The notes beneath the pieces were generated by a model. The model saw only the letters and a program-made list of their open reading frames with translations. It was not told where the DNA came from and made no database searches. From the NCBI RefSeq assembly GCF_025244705.1, contig NZ_CP104207.1, forward strand, positions 2,232,001 through 2,296,000: a stretch of 64,000 nt of DNA, read 5' to 3'. The DNA comes from Sphingopyxis sp. PET50 (GTDB taxonomy: Bacteria > Pseudomonadota > Alphaproteobacteria > Sphingomonadales > Sphingomonadaceae). This document shows positions 36,663-46,235 of the stretch, one piece after another. Position 1 is the first letter of the stretch. Each line of letters opens with the position of its first letter. The position numbers and the translations under genes are program-made.

Positions 36663-37650
36663 TCAGTTGAAATCGAGCTGGATGATATCGTTCGGTGTCG
36701 CGCGGCAGTACATCTCCAGCGGTTTGGCGCCGTCGGGATAGGTCGCGGTCATCGCGGCACGGATGCGCCAGCCGCCATTGCCCTGCTCAAGCGAGACGAG
36801 CTTGTCATAGGACAGCCTCGTTCCTCCCGTCGCCCCGATTTGCCGCGCCGCATCGTTCATGCAATTCTGCACCGAGGGCCTTGATGCGCTCGGCAGGCCG
36901 CTCAGATTGGCGCTGAGCGCTGCCGGGCCGCTCGACGCGGGCGGCGGCGCGCTTTCCTCGACCGTGCCGTCGTCCTTCTTCTTTTTCTGGCTCGCGAGCA
37001 ACGCGATCAGCCCGCCCGCGACAACGATGCCGCCGATAATCAGCGCGGCGCTCGGCCCCTTGTCCTTTTCGGGCTCGGGCCGCTGATTGGCATAGCCATA
37101 GCCGAACTCGCCGCGACACCCGTTCGTCACCCAGATATAGTTGGCGGCATAGCCCCATTGCCGCCCGGCGTTGCACTTGCCGCCCAGCTTGCGCAGCAGT
37201 TCGACACGCCCGTTCGTCTGGACATTGCATTGCTCATAATTGTTGCCGCGCGATTCACAGCGCAGCGTGCCCGCATAATTTTCGACCGGCTGCGGCAGCG
37301 GGGTCGGATAGGCGCCGCCGGCGATAGCCATAATAGAATTCGGCGCGGCAGCCGCCCGTCACCCATATCTGGTTGGCGTCATAGCCCCAGCCGCGTCCGC
37401 GCGCGCAATCGCCGCCCAGGGTGCGCTTGATCGCGACGCGATTGTCCGTGCGGACGCGGCACGTCTGACGCTTGTTGTTCCGCGACTCGCAGCGGACGCT
37501 GCCCGCATAGCGCTGCGACGAATCGCCATAGCCGGGCTGCGTCCCGCTCGGCGGTGGATAGGGATAGGTGGTCTGGGCGAAGGCCGGAACCGCAAGTTGC
37601 GAGCCGATCAGCGAAGCCGCGGTGACGACCGTGACGACAGGATTACGCAT
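36663..37650 (-). CDS. DUF3011 family protein with two DUF3011 repeats, frameshifted as read
   Basis: The N-terminal part has a signal peptide (VVTAASLIGSQLAVPAFAQ) and one DUF3011 unit (VRCESRNNKRQTCRV to GGCRAEFYYGY). After a break near 37323 the next frame carries a second unit (LRCESRGNNYEQCNV to NGCRGEFGYGY), a membrane segment (ALIIGGIVVAGGLIALLAS) and a soluble tail. Dropping one G next to GCCGGC joins them as GYAGGAYPTPLPQP for 328 residues. The two units are an internal duplication. Function unknown; DUF3011 proteins are exported and cysteine-rich. The tail with two further Cys may fold separately. Confidence 0.78.
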
Positions 37651-37862
37651 GCCCTTTTCTCCCCGTTTTGAATTCTACCCGGCTTACCATCCTCATTTTT
37701 CTTTGAGTATCGGTGCGGATAGTTTCACATTTCGGTCGCCGACGCCACGACCAAAGCCCGCAAGCGCCCCACACCGATTTAACCATCCCGGCGCCTTCCC
37801 TTTGCGGATCAAATCCACTAGCCTTGTTCCGGGTCGCGCTACCGCAACAAGGGAGCCGACAT

Positions 37863-38330
37863 ATGACGACATCGATTATCGACGGACGCGTCGAAACCGC
37901 CGACCTCAGGCGGGCGCGCGGCGGAATGACCATCTTTCGCAGCGTCACCTTCCAGCCCGACAGCGGCGCGGCGCGCACGATCAAGAATGCGGTCGTGAAG
38001 GACAATGTCGCGGCCGAGCTGGTGCCGGGCGCCAAGGGCCGCTTCTACCTCTATAACGCCTTCGACCTGAAGGGCGTCCACGGCGTGCGCTCCGCCGATG
38101 GCCGCGCCGTCTATGGCTTTGCGGGGAACAATAAAAAGATCTTCCTGATCCTCGGCATCGTTAACATCGCCTGGATATTGCTGCGCCTGTTCGCGATCGG
38201 CGACGGCGTGCCGCTCCTCGCGGTGCTGCTGCTCATCCTTTCGGTCACCGGCTATATTTTCATGGGCAAGGGCGAGCGCGAGGCAAAAGCGCAATTCGAT
38301 GGCGACGCGGCTTATAGTCCACCCGCATAG
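37863..38330 (+). CDS. Hypothetical protein with two C-terminal membrane helices
   Basis: This 155-residue protein has a soluble N-terminal 90 residues, beta-rich in appearance, and two membrane segments at about 92-112 and 115-135, then a short charged tail. No family is recognised. ATG 37863 follows AGGGAGCCGAC. It is 44 bp upstream of murA on the same strand, with no link visible. The 212-bp gap before it holds nothing I can name. Confidence 0.65.
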   Translation: MTTSIIDGRVETADLRRARGGMTIFRSVTFQPDSGAARTIKNAVVKDNVAAELVPGAKGRFYLYNAFDLKGVHGVRSADGRAVYGFAGNNKKIFLILGIVNIAWILLRLFAIGDGVPLLAVLLLILSVTGYIFMGKGEREAKAQFDGDAAYSPPA

Positions 38331-38373
38331 CTGGCCCGCTTGCGCGCCGCAGCGCATCGGCTAATGACGACGC

Positions 38374-39657
38374 ATGGATCAAATCGTCATTCGCGGCGGC
38401 CAGCGACTCAAGGGCCGTATCCCCATCTCCGGCGCCAAGAATGCGGCGCTGACGCTGCTCCCTTGCGCGCTGCTCACCGATGAGCCGCTGACGCTCCGCA
38501 ATCTGCCGCGCCTCGCCGACGTTGACGGCTTTGGCCATCTGCTCAACCAGCTCGGCTGCTCGACCACCATCGAAGGCTCGCGGCCCGAGGATTTCGGCCG
38601 CGTGATGACCGCGCGCGCGACGACGCTGACCTCGACCGTCGCGCCCTATGACATCGTGCGCAAGATGCGCGCCTCGATCCTCGTGCTCGGCCCGCTGCTC
38701 GCGCGCGCGGGCGAGGCAACCGTATCGCTGCCCGGCGGCTGCGCGATCGGCAACCGGCCGATCGACCTGCACCTGAAGGCGCTCGAAGCCTTCGGCGCCG
38801 AAATCGAGCTCGCCTCAGGCTATGTGAAGGCGAGTGCGCCGGGCGGGCGCCTTGCGGGCGGCAAATTCACCTTTCCCGTCGTCTCGGTCGGCGCGACCGA
38901 AAATGCCGTCATGGCCGCGGTGCTCGCCAAGGGCATGTGCGTACTCGAAAACGCCGCGCGCGAGCCCGAGATCGTCGATCTGTGCAACTGCCTCGTCGCG
39001 ATGGGCGCGCAGATCGACGGCATCGGCACCGAAACGCTGACCATCGAAGGCGTCGACCGCCTCCATGGCGCGACCTATCGCGTCATGGCCGACCGCATCG
39101 AGGCGGGCAGCTATGCCTGCGCCGCGGTGATCACCGAGGGCGATGTCGAGCTGGTCGGCGCCAAGGCGAGCGAGATGGAAGCGACGCTCTCGGCGCTGCG
39201 CCAGGCCGGCGCGACGGTAGAGGACACCAGGACCGGCATCCGCGTCGCCATGTCCGGCCGCGCCGAGCCGGTGACGCTCAGCACCGCCCCTTACCCCGGC
39301 TTCGCGACCGACATGCAGGCGCAGTTCATGGCGATGGCGACGCTCGGCACCGGCGCGTCGCTGTTCACCGAAACCATCTTCGAGAACCGCTACATGCACG
39401 TCCCCGAGCTCGCGCGCATGGGCTGCGACATCGACGTGCGCGGCCGCAGCGCCGTGGTGCGCGGCGTCGACCATCTGGTCGGCGCGCCGGTGATGGCGAC
39501 CGACCTCCGCGCCTCGATGAGCCTGATCATCGCGGGGCTTGCGGCAAAGGGCGAAACGCAGGTCAACCGCGTCTATCACCTCGACCGCGGCTACGAGCGG
39601 CTGGAGGAAAAATTGCAGGCGGTGGGTGCCGACATCGAGCGGATCAGCGCGGGGTAG
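38374..39657 (+). CDS. murA: UDP-N-acetylglucosamine 1-carboxyvinyltransferase
   Basis: MurA adds enolpyruvate from PEP to UDP-GlcNAc, the first committed step of peptidoglycan synthesis. The 427-residue length is normal. The active-site Cys123 is in the loop [14 protein letters not shown], so the enzyme should be of the fosfomycin-sensitive Cys type. The N-terminus [20 protein letters not shown], with its catalytic Lys and Asn, and the end [17 protein letters not shown] are typical. The next small gene starts right after its stop. Confidence 0.97.
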   Translation: MDQIVIRGGQRLKGRIPISGAKNAALTLLPCALLTDEPLTLRNLPRLADVDGFGHLLNQLGCSTTIEGSRPEDFGRVMTARATTLTSTVAPYDIVRKMRASILVLGPLLARAGEATVSLPGGCAIGNRPIDLHLKALEAFGAEIELASGYVKASAPGGRLAGGKFTFPVVSVGATENAVMAAVLAKGMCVLENAAREPEIVDLCNCLVAMGAQIDGIGTETLTIEGVDRLHGATYRVMADRIEAGSYACAAVITEGDVELVGAKASEMEATLSALRQAGATVEDTRTGIRVAMSGRAEPVTLSTAPYPGFATDMQAQFMAMATLGTGASLFTETIFENRYMHVPELARMGCDIDVRGRSAVVRGVDHLVGAPVMATDLRASMSLIIAGLAAKGETQVNRVYHLDRGYERLEEKLQAVGADIERISAG

Positions 39658-39900
39658 ATGAGCAGGCGGCGGAAATATTATGTCCGGGGGACGGTCGGCG
39701 GAGAGGAAATCGGCCCGTCCGTTAAGGCTTCACTCGAATCCGCCGCGCGGACCGCAAACAAGATGAGAGACCAGGGCGTTCAGAATGTCCGGGTCACGGA
39801 CGATGTCGGCAACATGATCTCCGACCAGGAACTCGATCAGAAATGGTGGGCATTCGCCGAACGGTCATTGATTAAGCGTCGCCGGATGGACGGTCGCTGA
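39658..39900 (+). CDS. Small basic protein of unknown function
   Basis: This 80-residue protein starts with an ATG directly after the murA stop (TAGATG), so it may be translated by coupling. It is basic at both ends (MSRRRKYYVRG and SLIKRRRMDGR). No domain is recognised. Base composition is less GC-rich than murA. Its last 29 bp overlap the end of the EamA gene on the other strand. It is likely real because of the tight spacing, but this is not proven. Confidence 0.5.
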   Translation: MSRRRKYYVRGTVGGEEIGPSVKASLESAARTANKMRDQGVQNVRVTDDVGNMISDQELDQKWWAFAERSLIKRRRMDGR

Positions 39901-40840
39901 CCGGCACCGACACCGTCCCACCGCTCACCGATGGCTTCTCCGGCCGCTTGACCACCGCGATCACCAGCCCGATCAGCGCCACTGCACCGCCAGCAATCGA
40001 CAGCGGCGCCCAGCGATAGCCCTCCAGAACCGTCGAAAAACCCATCGCGATGATCGGAATCAGCACGCTCGACCACGCCGCCTGCCCCGGCCCGACGTCG
40101 CGAATGATGTTGAAATAGAGCGGAAAGGTCACCGCGCTTGCGATCACGCCGAGGTACAGCACGCCGCCGACATAGGCGGGCGTCGCCTCAATCATCGGCG
40201 GCCCCGTCGTGATCCAGGCATAGCCAGCATCACCGAGCGCGCCGAACAGCATCGCCCACGCGATCATCACCACCATCGACTGCGCGCGCGCGATCCTCGC
40301 GCCCTGCATCACGTTCGACACCGACGCGCTCATCACGCCGCAGAGCGTCAGCGCGGTGCCGAGCAGCACCTCGCCCGCGCCGAGATCGGCGGCGCGATAT
40401 TCGTGGAGGATCATCAGCCCGACCCCGGCGATCGCAATCCCCGCGCCGAGCAGGAAGCGCGCCTCGACCCTAGTTTTCAGGAACAGCCGGCCCAGCAAGG
40501 TGTTAGGGACGATCAGCAGCGCGAACAGCACCGCGACCAGCCCCGAGGTGATATGCTGTTCGGCGCGGTAGACGAAATTGAAATTGAACGCGAACTGCGC
40601 GAGGCCCAGCAGCGCGGCGAAACCCCAGGCCGGACCCGACAGCGCCAGCCGCTCGCGCCGCCATGCCGCATAGGCGAACATCGCCGCCGCTCCGACGAAG
40701 AAGCGGTATGCGACCGACCAGCTCGGCGGCACCACCCCCAGCTGCCCGGTGATGACGATCCACGTCGATCCCCAGATCAGCGTGACGAGCGCGAAGGGCA
40801 GCAGGACGCGCGGCGTCAAAAGGCTCGGGGCGGAACTCAC
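39872..40840 (-). CDS. EamA-family DMT transporter
   Basis: This 322-residue protein has ten membrane helices in two EamA repeats: FALVTLIWGSTWIVITGQLG at the start of the first, and GAGEVLLGTALTLCGVMSAS at the start of the second. Such carriers export amino acids or other metabolites from the cytoplasm. The start is a GTG at 40840 inside the stop of the threonine aldolase gene (GTGA), so the two are translationally coupled. Export of threonine or a related amino acid would fit, but is a guess. Confidence 0.88.
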   Translation of the reverse strand: MSSAPSLLTPRVLLPFALVTLIWGSTWIVITGQLGVVPPSWSVAYRFFVGAAAMFAYAAWRRERLALSGPAWGFAALLGLAQFAFNFNFVYRAEQHITSGLVAVLFALLIVPNTLLGRLFLKTRVEARFLLGAGIAIAGVGLMILHEYRAADLGAGEVLLGTALTLCGVMSASVSNVMQGARIARAQSMVVMIAWAMLFGALGDAGYAWITTGPPMIEATPAYVGGVLYLGVIASAVTFPLYFNIIRDVGPGQAAWSSVLIPIIAMGFSTVLEGYRWAPLSIAGGAVALIGLVIAVVKRPEKPSVSGGTVSVPVSDRPSGDA

Positions 40841-41847
40841 AAGGCCGCGATCGCCGCCGCAAGCGGTGCGACGGCGTCGGCATCCTGATCCCAGCTCACC
40901 ACCAGCCGCGCCGCGCCCTCGCCCCAGTCGTAGAAGTCGAAACCCTTGGCGCGAAGCTCGGCGGCATCCTCGGCGCTGATCCGCACGAACAGCTCGTTCG
41001 CCTCGACCGGATACATCAGCCGCGATCCGCACGCCGCCGCCAGCGCCGCCGCGCCGGCATTGGCGGCGCGCGCATTGGCCAGCCACAGATCGTCCTTCAG
41101 CATCGCGCGGATCTGCGCCGCGACGAAGCGCCCCTTGCTCAGCAGGTGGCCGCCGCGCTTCTTGAGCTCGCGCACCCCCGCGCCGCCGCTGCCGCCGAAG
41201 AACACCAGGGCCTCGGCCATCATCGCGCCATTCTTGGTGAAACCGAACGACAGCGCATCGACCCCCGCACGCCAGGTCACGTCGGCGGGCGAACAGCCCA
41301 CGAACGCCACCGCATTGGCGAAACGTGCGCCGTCCATGTGGAGCTTCAGCCCCTTGCCCTTGGCGATCTCGCTGATCTCGCCGACCTCGTCGGGACGCCA
41401 GGCGAGACCATATTCGGTGGCATTGGTGATGCTGATCGCCGCGGGCTGCACCTGATGGACGTCATTGCGGATCGCCGCGATGCGCGCCTTCAGCGCCTCG
41501 GCGTCGATCTTCGCGCCGGTGCCGGGCAAGGTCATCAGCTTGGCGCCGCCCGAATAGAAGGTCGGGGCGCCGCATTCGTCGACCTCGATATGCGCTTCCT
41601 CGTAACAGAGGATGCCCTGCCACGGCCGCACGAAATGGGCGAGGATGATGCTGTTCGCCGCGGTCCCGGTCGGAATCCAAACGACCTCGCAGCTCGTTTC
41701 GAACAGGCCCGAAAAGGCAGCGTCGAGCGACCGGCTCAGTGCGTCGCCGTCATAGGCGGTGTCGACATGATTGGCGGCCGCCAGCGCCTCCATCACCAGC
41801 GGATGGACGGTGGCGGCATTGTCGGAGAAAAAGCGGGTTGCGGTCAT
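40837..41847 (-). CDS. ltaE: Low-specificity L-threonine aldolase
   Basis: This 336-residue fold-type I PLP enzyme splits threonine or allo-threonine into glycine and acetaldehyde. It starts FFSDNAATVHPLVMEAL. The His stacking on PLP is in CYEEAHIEVDECG, the Asp/Arg pair is in LHMDGARFANA, and the PLP lysine is in SFGFTKNGAM. It overlaps the EamA exporter gene by 4 bp. Other beta-eliminating lyases share the fold, but these motifs favour the aldolase. Confidence 0.88.
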   Translation of the reverse strand: MTATRFFSDNAATVHPLVMEALAAANHVDTAYDGDALSRSLDAAFSGLFETSCEVVWIPTGTAANSIILAHFVRPWQGILCYEEAHIEVDECGAPTFYSGGAKLMTLPGTGAKIDAEALKARIAAIRNDVHQVQPAAISITNATEYGLAWRPDEVGEISEIAKGKGLKLHMDGARFANAVAFVGCSPADVTWRAGVDALSFGFTKNGAMMAEALVFFGGSGGAGVRELKKRGGHLLSKGRFVAAQIRAMLKDDLWLANARAANAGAAALAAACGSRLMYPVEANELFVRISAEDAAELRAKGFDFYDWGEGAARLVVSWDQDADAVAPLAAAIAAL

Positions 41848-41888
41848 GCCGCGCGCCTTAGCGCAGCAAGCCGCGCCATGCTAATCTT

Positions 41889-42647
41889 TCATTTCGGATC
41901 AGCGACATCGGACGCCGCCGCATCGTCGCTGGCGGCGCCATGCGCGAGACTGGCCCCGCCGACGAGGCCCATGCCGCCCGCCATTCCCCCGGCCATGCCC
42001 ATGCCACCGCTTCCCCCGCCGCCGCCGCCGCGTCCGCCACCACCGCCGCCGCGGCCACGATCGCCGCTGCTGCCGCCGCGCCCGCCCGACGAGGAAGGGC
42101 GTGCCGGGCCTTGCAGCGGAATGCCGGCATCGGCGGGCACGGCATCGAGGTCGAGCGCCTTGCGGATGAAATCGCGCAGCGCGACGACCAGCTCATGCGT
42201 GTGCACCGGCCGGCCGTCGGCGAGTTCCTGCGCCGCGCGCGCCGCGAGCCGCACCTGTTCGGCGGTGCCGAGCAGGATGATGTCCGACAGCGCCGCCTCG
42301 ACTGCGTCGCGGATGCGCCGCGGCCGGTCCGAATCGCCGCCCTCGTCCGCGACCGCCTCGTCGGCCTTCGCTAGGTCGAGCGCCGGCGGCTCGCCCCCCT
42401 GACGCTTCATGTCGCGCAAATGCCGCGGATCGACCGTCAGATCGCCGGTGAACGAGCCGCCCAGCACCTTGTACGCCGCGATCAGCGTCTTCAGCCGCTC
42501 GTTGATCTGGCGATTCATCCGCTCGCGACGCTGCTGGATGGTCATCATGACCATCAGCCGGATACCGACGCCGATCAGCGTGACGAGCGCGAGCCCGAGC
42601 AGGGTCGTGCCGATGCTCTGCCACGACGAGAAATCGAAGAAACGCAT
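41889..42647 (-). CDS. Membrane protein with Gly-rich C-terminal tail, unknown function
   Basis: The 252-residue protein has one N-terminal membrane segment (about residues 11-36), a soluble helical middle (IQQRRERMNRQINERLKTLI, then EAALSDIILLGTAEQVRLAA) and a tail, about residues 185-235, made almost only of Gly with Arg, Ser and Met. The middle resembles a conserved hypothetical family of alphaproteobacteria. The Gly tail looks disordered. The MITE-like element begins 66 bp upstream of its start and may have changed its promoter. Confidence 0.65.
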   Translation of the reverse strand: MRFFDFSSWQSIGTTLLGLALVTLIGVGIRLMVMMTIQQRRERMNRQINERLKTLIAAYKVLGGSFTGDLTVDPRHLRDMKRQGGEPPALDLAKADEAVADEGGDSDRPRRIRDAVEAALSDIILLGTAEQVRLAARAAQELADGRPVHTHELVVALRDFIRKALDLDAVPADAGIPLQGPARPSSSGGRGGSSGDRGRGGGGGGRGGGGGGSGGMGMAGGMAGGMGLVGGASLAHGAASDDAAASDVADPK

Positions 42648-42712
42648 CGGATGACCTCCCGTCGGCCCGCCCGGCGCCGCCCCGTCGTAGCGCGGGCGGT
42701 ACCGGTCGCCTA

Positions 42713-42976
42713 GGGTCAGGGCCTGTTAATTGCGCGTTCGAGGCGTCGAAATGGCGAAGATATCGGGTTCGGGTGGGCGCAGCGGGTAGCATCGCTACCC
42801 GCAAGGCCGCGCGGACCCGAGATCGAAGCCATTTCGGCGTCCCTGCGGGATTTGACCGATTTTGCCTAGGACTTCGTCGGCAAGCCTTGAAATATCGACA
42901 TATTCCTTCGCCTTGCCTCCTCGCCCTGAGCAAAATCGCCTCAAACCTCGAACGCGCAATTAACAGGTCCTGACCC
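42713..42976. mobile_element. MITE-like element with 31-bp terminal inverted repeats
   Basis: Terminal inverted repeats 42713-42743 and 42946-42976 differ at one base in 31 (they start GGGTCAGGRCCTGTTAATTG). They are flanked by TA on both sides (42711-42712 and 42977-42978), or CTAG if four bases are counted. The 264-bp body codes for nothing and has a central hairpin, GCGGGTAGC-ATC-GCTACCCGC. This is the form of a non-autonomous transposon moved in trans by an IS5- or IS630-type transposase. It accounts for most of the 328-bp gap 42648-42975. Confidence 0.8.
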
Positions 42977-43158
42977 TAGTGGCGGCGATAGACATAGCGT
43001 TTATAGGTCCGCGACCAGCGCACCAGATAGCGGCCGGGCCAGATCCAGCGCGTGCGCATTCCGTAGCGATTGACGTTCAGCGCAAAGCGCGGGAACAGGA
43101 TAAAGCGCCATTCCCATTCGTCGCGCTCGGACACGGCGTCGTCGGCGTTCCATTCCAT
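42976..43158 (-). CDS. Small basic, aromatic-rich protein of unknown function
   Basis: This 60-residue protein is rich in Trp, Tyr and Arg (EWEWRFILFPRFALNVNRYG, then YLVRWSRTYKRYVYRRH). AAGGGGG precedes ATG 43158, which supports translation. The stop TAG is formed by the TA flanking the MITE plus the element's last base, so the insertion may have trimmed or replaced the original C-terminus. No family is recognised. Confidence 0.55.
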   Translation of the reverse strand: MEWNADDAVSERDEWEWRFILFPRFALNVNRYGMRTRWIWPGRYLVRWSRTYKRYVYRRH

Positions 43159-43302
43159 GCTCGCTACCCCCTTCCGGTGGTGGCAGCCCCTACCCGACGA
43201 TTATTGTCCGTTTGTCGGAACGCGATATATCATAGGCGCGGCGGGCGGGCGACCTGGTGGCCACCCGCCTGCGTTGACCCCTGCCCCGAATGGGGCGGGC
43301 CG

Positions 43303-44520
43303 TCAGCGGTCGCGCTTCGCGAGCAGCTTCAGCCGCAGCGCGTTCAATTTGATGAAGCCAGCGGCATCCTTCTGGTCATAGGCGCCGGCATCGTCCTCGA
43401 AGGTCACATGGCGCTCGCTATACAGGCTGTTCGGCGACTTGCGGCCGACGACGCTCGCATTGCCCTTGTAGAGCTTCAGCCGCACCGTACCGCTGACCTT
43501 TTCCTGGCTGTGGTCGATCGCCGCCTGCAGCATCTCGCGCTCTGGCGCGAACCAGAAGCCGTTGTAGATGAGCTCGGCATATTTCGGCATCAGCTCGTCC
43601 TTGAGGTGCGCCGCGCCGCGGTCGAGCGTGATGCTTTCGATGCCGCGATGCGCGCGGGCATAGATTTCGCCGCCCGGCGTCTCGTACATGCCGCGCGACT
43701 TCATGCCGACGAAGCGGTTCTCGACGAGGTCGAGGCGGCCGATGCCATGCTTGCGGCCCAAATCGTTGAGCGCCGCGAGCAGGGTCGCGGGCGACATGGC
43801 TTCGCCGTTCAGCGCGACGCCGTCGCCGCGCTCGAAATCGATCGTGATATATTCGGGCGTGTCGGGCGCATCCTCGGGATTGACGGTGCGCGAATAGACA
43901 TAGTCGGGGGTCTCGTCCCAGGGATTTTCGAGCACCTTGCCTTCCGACGAGGTGTGGAGCAGGTTCGCGTCGGTGCTGAACGGGCTTTCGCCGCGCTTGT
44001 CCTTGGGCACCGGGATCTGATGCTTTTCGGCGAACTCGATCAGCGCGGTGCGGCTGGTCAGGTCCCATTCTCGCCACGGCGCGATCACCTTGATGTCGGG
44101 GTTGAGCGCATAGGCCGACAGCTCGAAGCGCACCTGGTCATTACCCTTGCCCGTCGCGCCATGCGCAACCGCGTCGGCGCCGGTTTCCTTCGCGATCTCG
44201 ACCAGCCGCTTCGAAATGAGCGGGCGCGCGATGCTGGTACCGAGCAGATAATCGCCCTCGTAACGCGCATTGGCGCGCATCATCGGGAAGACGAAGTCGC
44301 GCACGAATTCCTCGCGCAGATCGTCGATATAGATATGCTCGGACTTCACCCCCATCAGCTCGGCCTTGGCGCGTGCTGGCTCCAGTTCGTCGCCCTGCCC
44401 CAGGTCGGCGGTAAAGGTCACCACCTCGCAGCCATAGGTCACCTGCAGCCATTTCAGGATGACGCTGGTGTCGAGCCCCCCCGAATAGGCGAGGACGACG
44501 CGCTTGATGGACTCGGACAT
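43303..44520 (-). CDS. argG: Argininosuccinate synthase
   Basis: ArgG joins citrulline and aspartate with ATP, the next-to-last step of arginine synthesis. The 405-residue protein starts [21 protein letters not shown] with the PP-loop YSGGLDTS, and has [16 protein letters not shown] and [11 protein letters not shown] as expected. ATG 44520 (MSESIKR) gives the usual length; the upstream in-frame ATG adds an unlikely tail. It stands alone, between small genes. Confidence 0.97.
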   Translation of the reverse strand: MSESIKRVVLAYSGGLDTSVILKWLQVTYGCEVVTFTADLGQGDELEPARAKAELMGVKSEHIYIDDLREEFVRDFVFPMMRANARYEGDYLLGTSIARPLISKRLVEIAKETGADAVAHGATGKGNDQVRFELSAYALNPDIKVIAPWREWDLTSRTALIEFAEKHQIPVPKDKRGESPFSTDANLLHTSSEGKVLENPWDETPDYVYSRTVNPEDAPDTPEYITIDFERGDGVALNGEAMSPATLLAALNDLGRKHGIGRLDLVENRFVGMKSRGMYETPGGEIYARAHRGIESITLDRGAAHLKDELMPKYAELIYNGFWFAPEREMLQAAIDHSQEKVSGTVRLKLYKGNASVVGRKSPNSLYSERHVTFEDDAGAYDQKDAAGFIKLNALRLKLLAKRDR

Positions 44521-44663
44521 GATGATTCCCTTGACCGGAAAAGACGGTCGCGCGCCTATCAGGCCGATCCGGCGCACGCAACGCCCTGACGCGTTTCTAC
44601 AAGACTCCGGATGGGACTTGCTTCATTGTCACGCGCGGGGACGCGTCCGTAGAAAGTCTTGTC

Positions 44664-45737
44664 ATGCGAATGCTACTGACGTTCGCCGCGCCCCTGCTCG
44701 CGCTGGCGACAGCCTCTTCCACCATCAACGGCGGCGGGGCGATGCCCGACCCGACCCGCGAATATCACCAGCAGGTCGATTGTCACAATGCTTATGACCG
44801 GCTGGTCGCCGAGCTCAAACGCGGCACACCGCCGTCCCCTGCCGGGCTGGCGTGGACCCGCGAATATGAAGCGAACGCCAATGCCGGAACGCCCTGCCCC
44901 GCGCCGCTTCCCGAGTTTGTGGCACGCGGCGGAAACTGGCAGATCAGCACGCCGGAGGGCCGCGATTTCGCGCTGCTCTATGCCCAAAAACAGAAAGACC
45001 CCGCCGCAATCAGCGAGATTGGCACGGCGTGGCTGAACGGAACGGTCGAGGGCGGCACCGCCCAGGACGGCCTCGCCCTGATGCAGGAGGCGGCAAATCT
45101 CGGCGACCCGGTGGCGCTGTTCAATGTCGGCACCCTCTATTCGGCGGGGCTGATCGGCGGCAAGAAGGACCACGCGACCGCCTTTCGCATGATCGACCAG
45201 GCGGCGCAGGCCGACCATGTCGATGCCATCTATCGCAGCGGCCTCTATTATCTGGAGGGCGTGGGCACCAAGAAGGATCCGAAAAAGGCCTTTGCGGCCT
45301 TCAAGACGGCGGCCGAACGCGGACATTTCTATGCGACGATCATGGCGTTCGACATGATCAACAACGGCAACGGCACGAAAAAGGATTTCCAGCTCGCCTA
45401 TCATTTGTCGCGCGTCGTCGCCGATCAGGGCGAGGCCTATGGCGCGGTGATGGCGGCCTCTTCGCTGCTGCAGATGAAGGATGTGCTGAAGCATGAGGAT
45501 GAAATCCTCTATTGGATGGACCAAGGCATCGCGACCGGCGACGACACGATCCGCGGCCAGCTGATCCCGCTGCGCGCGCAGGTCGTCGGCGCCTTCACCA
45601 AGGCCAAGGCGCCGCCCGAATACAAGCCGCGCGTGTTCAAGGCCTGTCCGATGAAGACGGTGTGCACGGTCAATCATTATTCGGGGCTGCAAAGCTGCAC
45701 CACGAACAAGGATTATTGGAACGACTGCGACGGCTGA
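44664..45737 (+). CDS. Exported SEL1-type repeat protein
   Basis: This 357-residue protein has a signal peptide (LLTFAAPLLALATASS) and a middle part with SEL1/TPR-like units, such as AVALFNVGTLYSAGLIGGKK-type and YRSGLYYLEGVGTKKDPKKA. Such repeats are protein-binding scaffolds. The last 40 residues carry four cysteines (ACPMKTVCTV, QSCTTN, NDCDG), which suggests disulfides in the periplasm. The partner is unknown. Confidence 0.78.
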   Translation: MRMLLTFAAPLLALATASSTINGGGAMPDPTREYHQQVDCHNAYDRLVAELKRGTPPSPAGLAWTREYEANANAGTPCPAPLPEFVARGGNWQISTPEGRDFALLYAQKQKDPAAISEIGTAWLNGTVEGGTAQDGLALMQEAANLGDPVALFNVGTLYSAGLIGGKKDHATAFRMIDQAAQADHVDAIYRSGLYYLEGVGTKKDPKKAFAAFKTAAERGHFYATIMAFDMINNGNGTKKDFQLAYHLSRVVADQGEAYGAVMAASSLLQMKDVLKHEDEILYWMDQGIATGDDTIRGQLIPLRAQVVGAFTKAKAPPEYKPRVFKACPMKTVCTVNHYSGLQSCTTNKDYWNDCDG

Positions 45738-45797
45738 TCGCCGAGCCCGATTGGCTTTCCCCGCGGTTCGGGCTATTCCGGGCGCGGGGAGACCGCC

Positions 45798-46235
45798 ATG
45801 GGCAAGGCCGAGATCAAGACCAAGGCGACCGAGGTGACGGTCGCGGACTATATCGCCTCGCTCCCCGAAGCGCGCCGCCGCGAGGAGGCGCCGGTCATCG
45901 ACGCGATCCATCGCCGCGTCACGGGCCTCGAACCCAGGATGTGGGGACCGTCGATCATCGGTTACGGCAGCTACGACTATCAATATGACAGCGGCCATTC
46001 CGGAACCATGTGCCGCGCCGGATTCAGCCCGCGCAAGGCGGCGATCACCCTCTATCTGATGGAGAATTATGGCGCGCGTCAGACTGAGGCCGACGCGCTC
46101 TTCGCCGCCCTCGGCAAGCACAGGACGAGCAAGGTCTGCCTCTACATCAACAAGCTGGCCGACGTGGACCTGGACGTGCTCGAAAAGCTCGTCGCGCTCA
46201 CCTGGGATGCGATGAACGAAAAATATCCGGTCTAA
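45798..46235 (+). CDS. DUF1801 domain protein
   Basis: This 145-residue protein fits DUF1801 (YdhG-like fold): VADYIASLPEARRREEAPVI, then the WGPSIIGYGSYDYQY core and SKVCLYINKLADVDLDVLEK. Relatives include YdeI-type proteins and frataxin-like folds; the activity is unknown. It has no evident signal. Its last bases overlap the end of the molybdopterin gene by 4 bp on the other strand. Confidence 0.82.
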   Translation: MGKAEIKTKATEVTVADYIASLPEARRREEAPVIDAIHRRVTGLEPRMWGPSIIGYGSYDYQYDSGHSGTMCRAGFSPRKAAITLYLMENYGARQTEADALFAALGKHRTSKVCLYINKLADVDLDVLEKLVALTWDAMNEKYPV

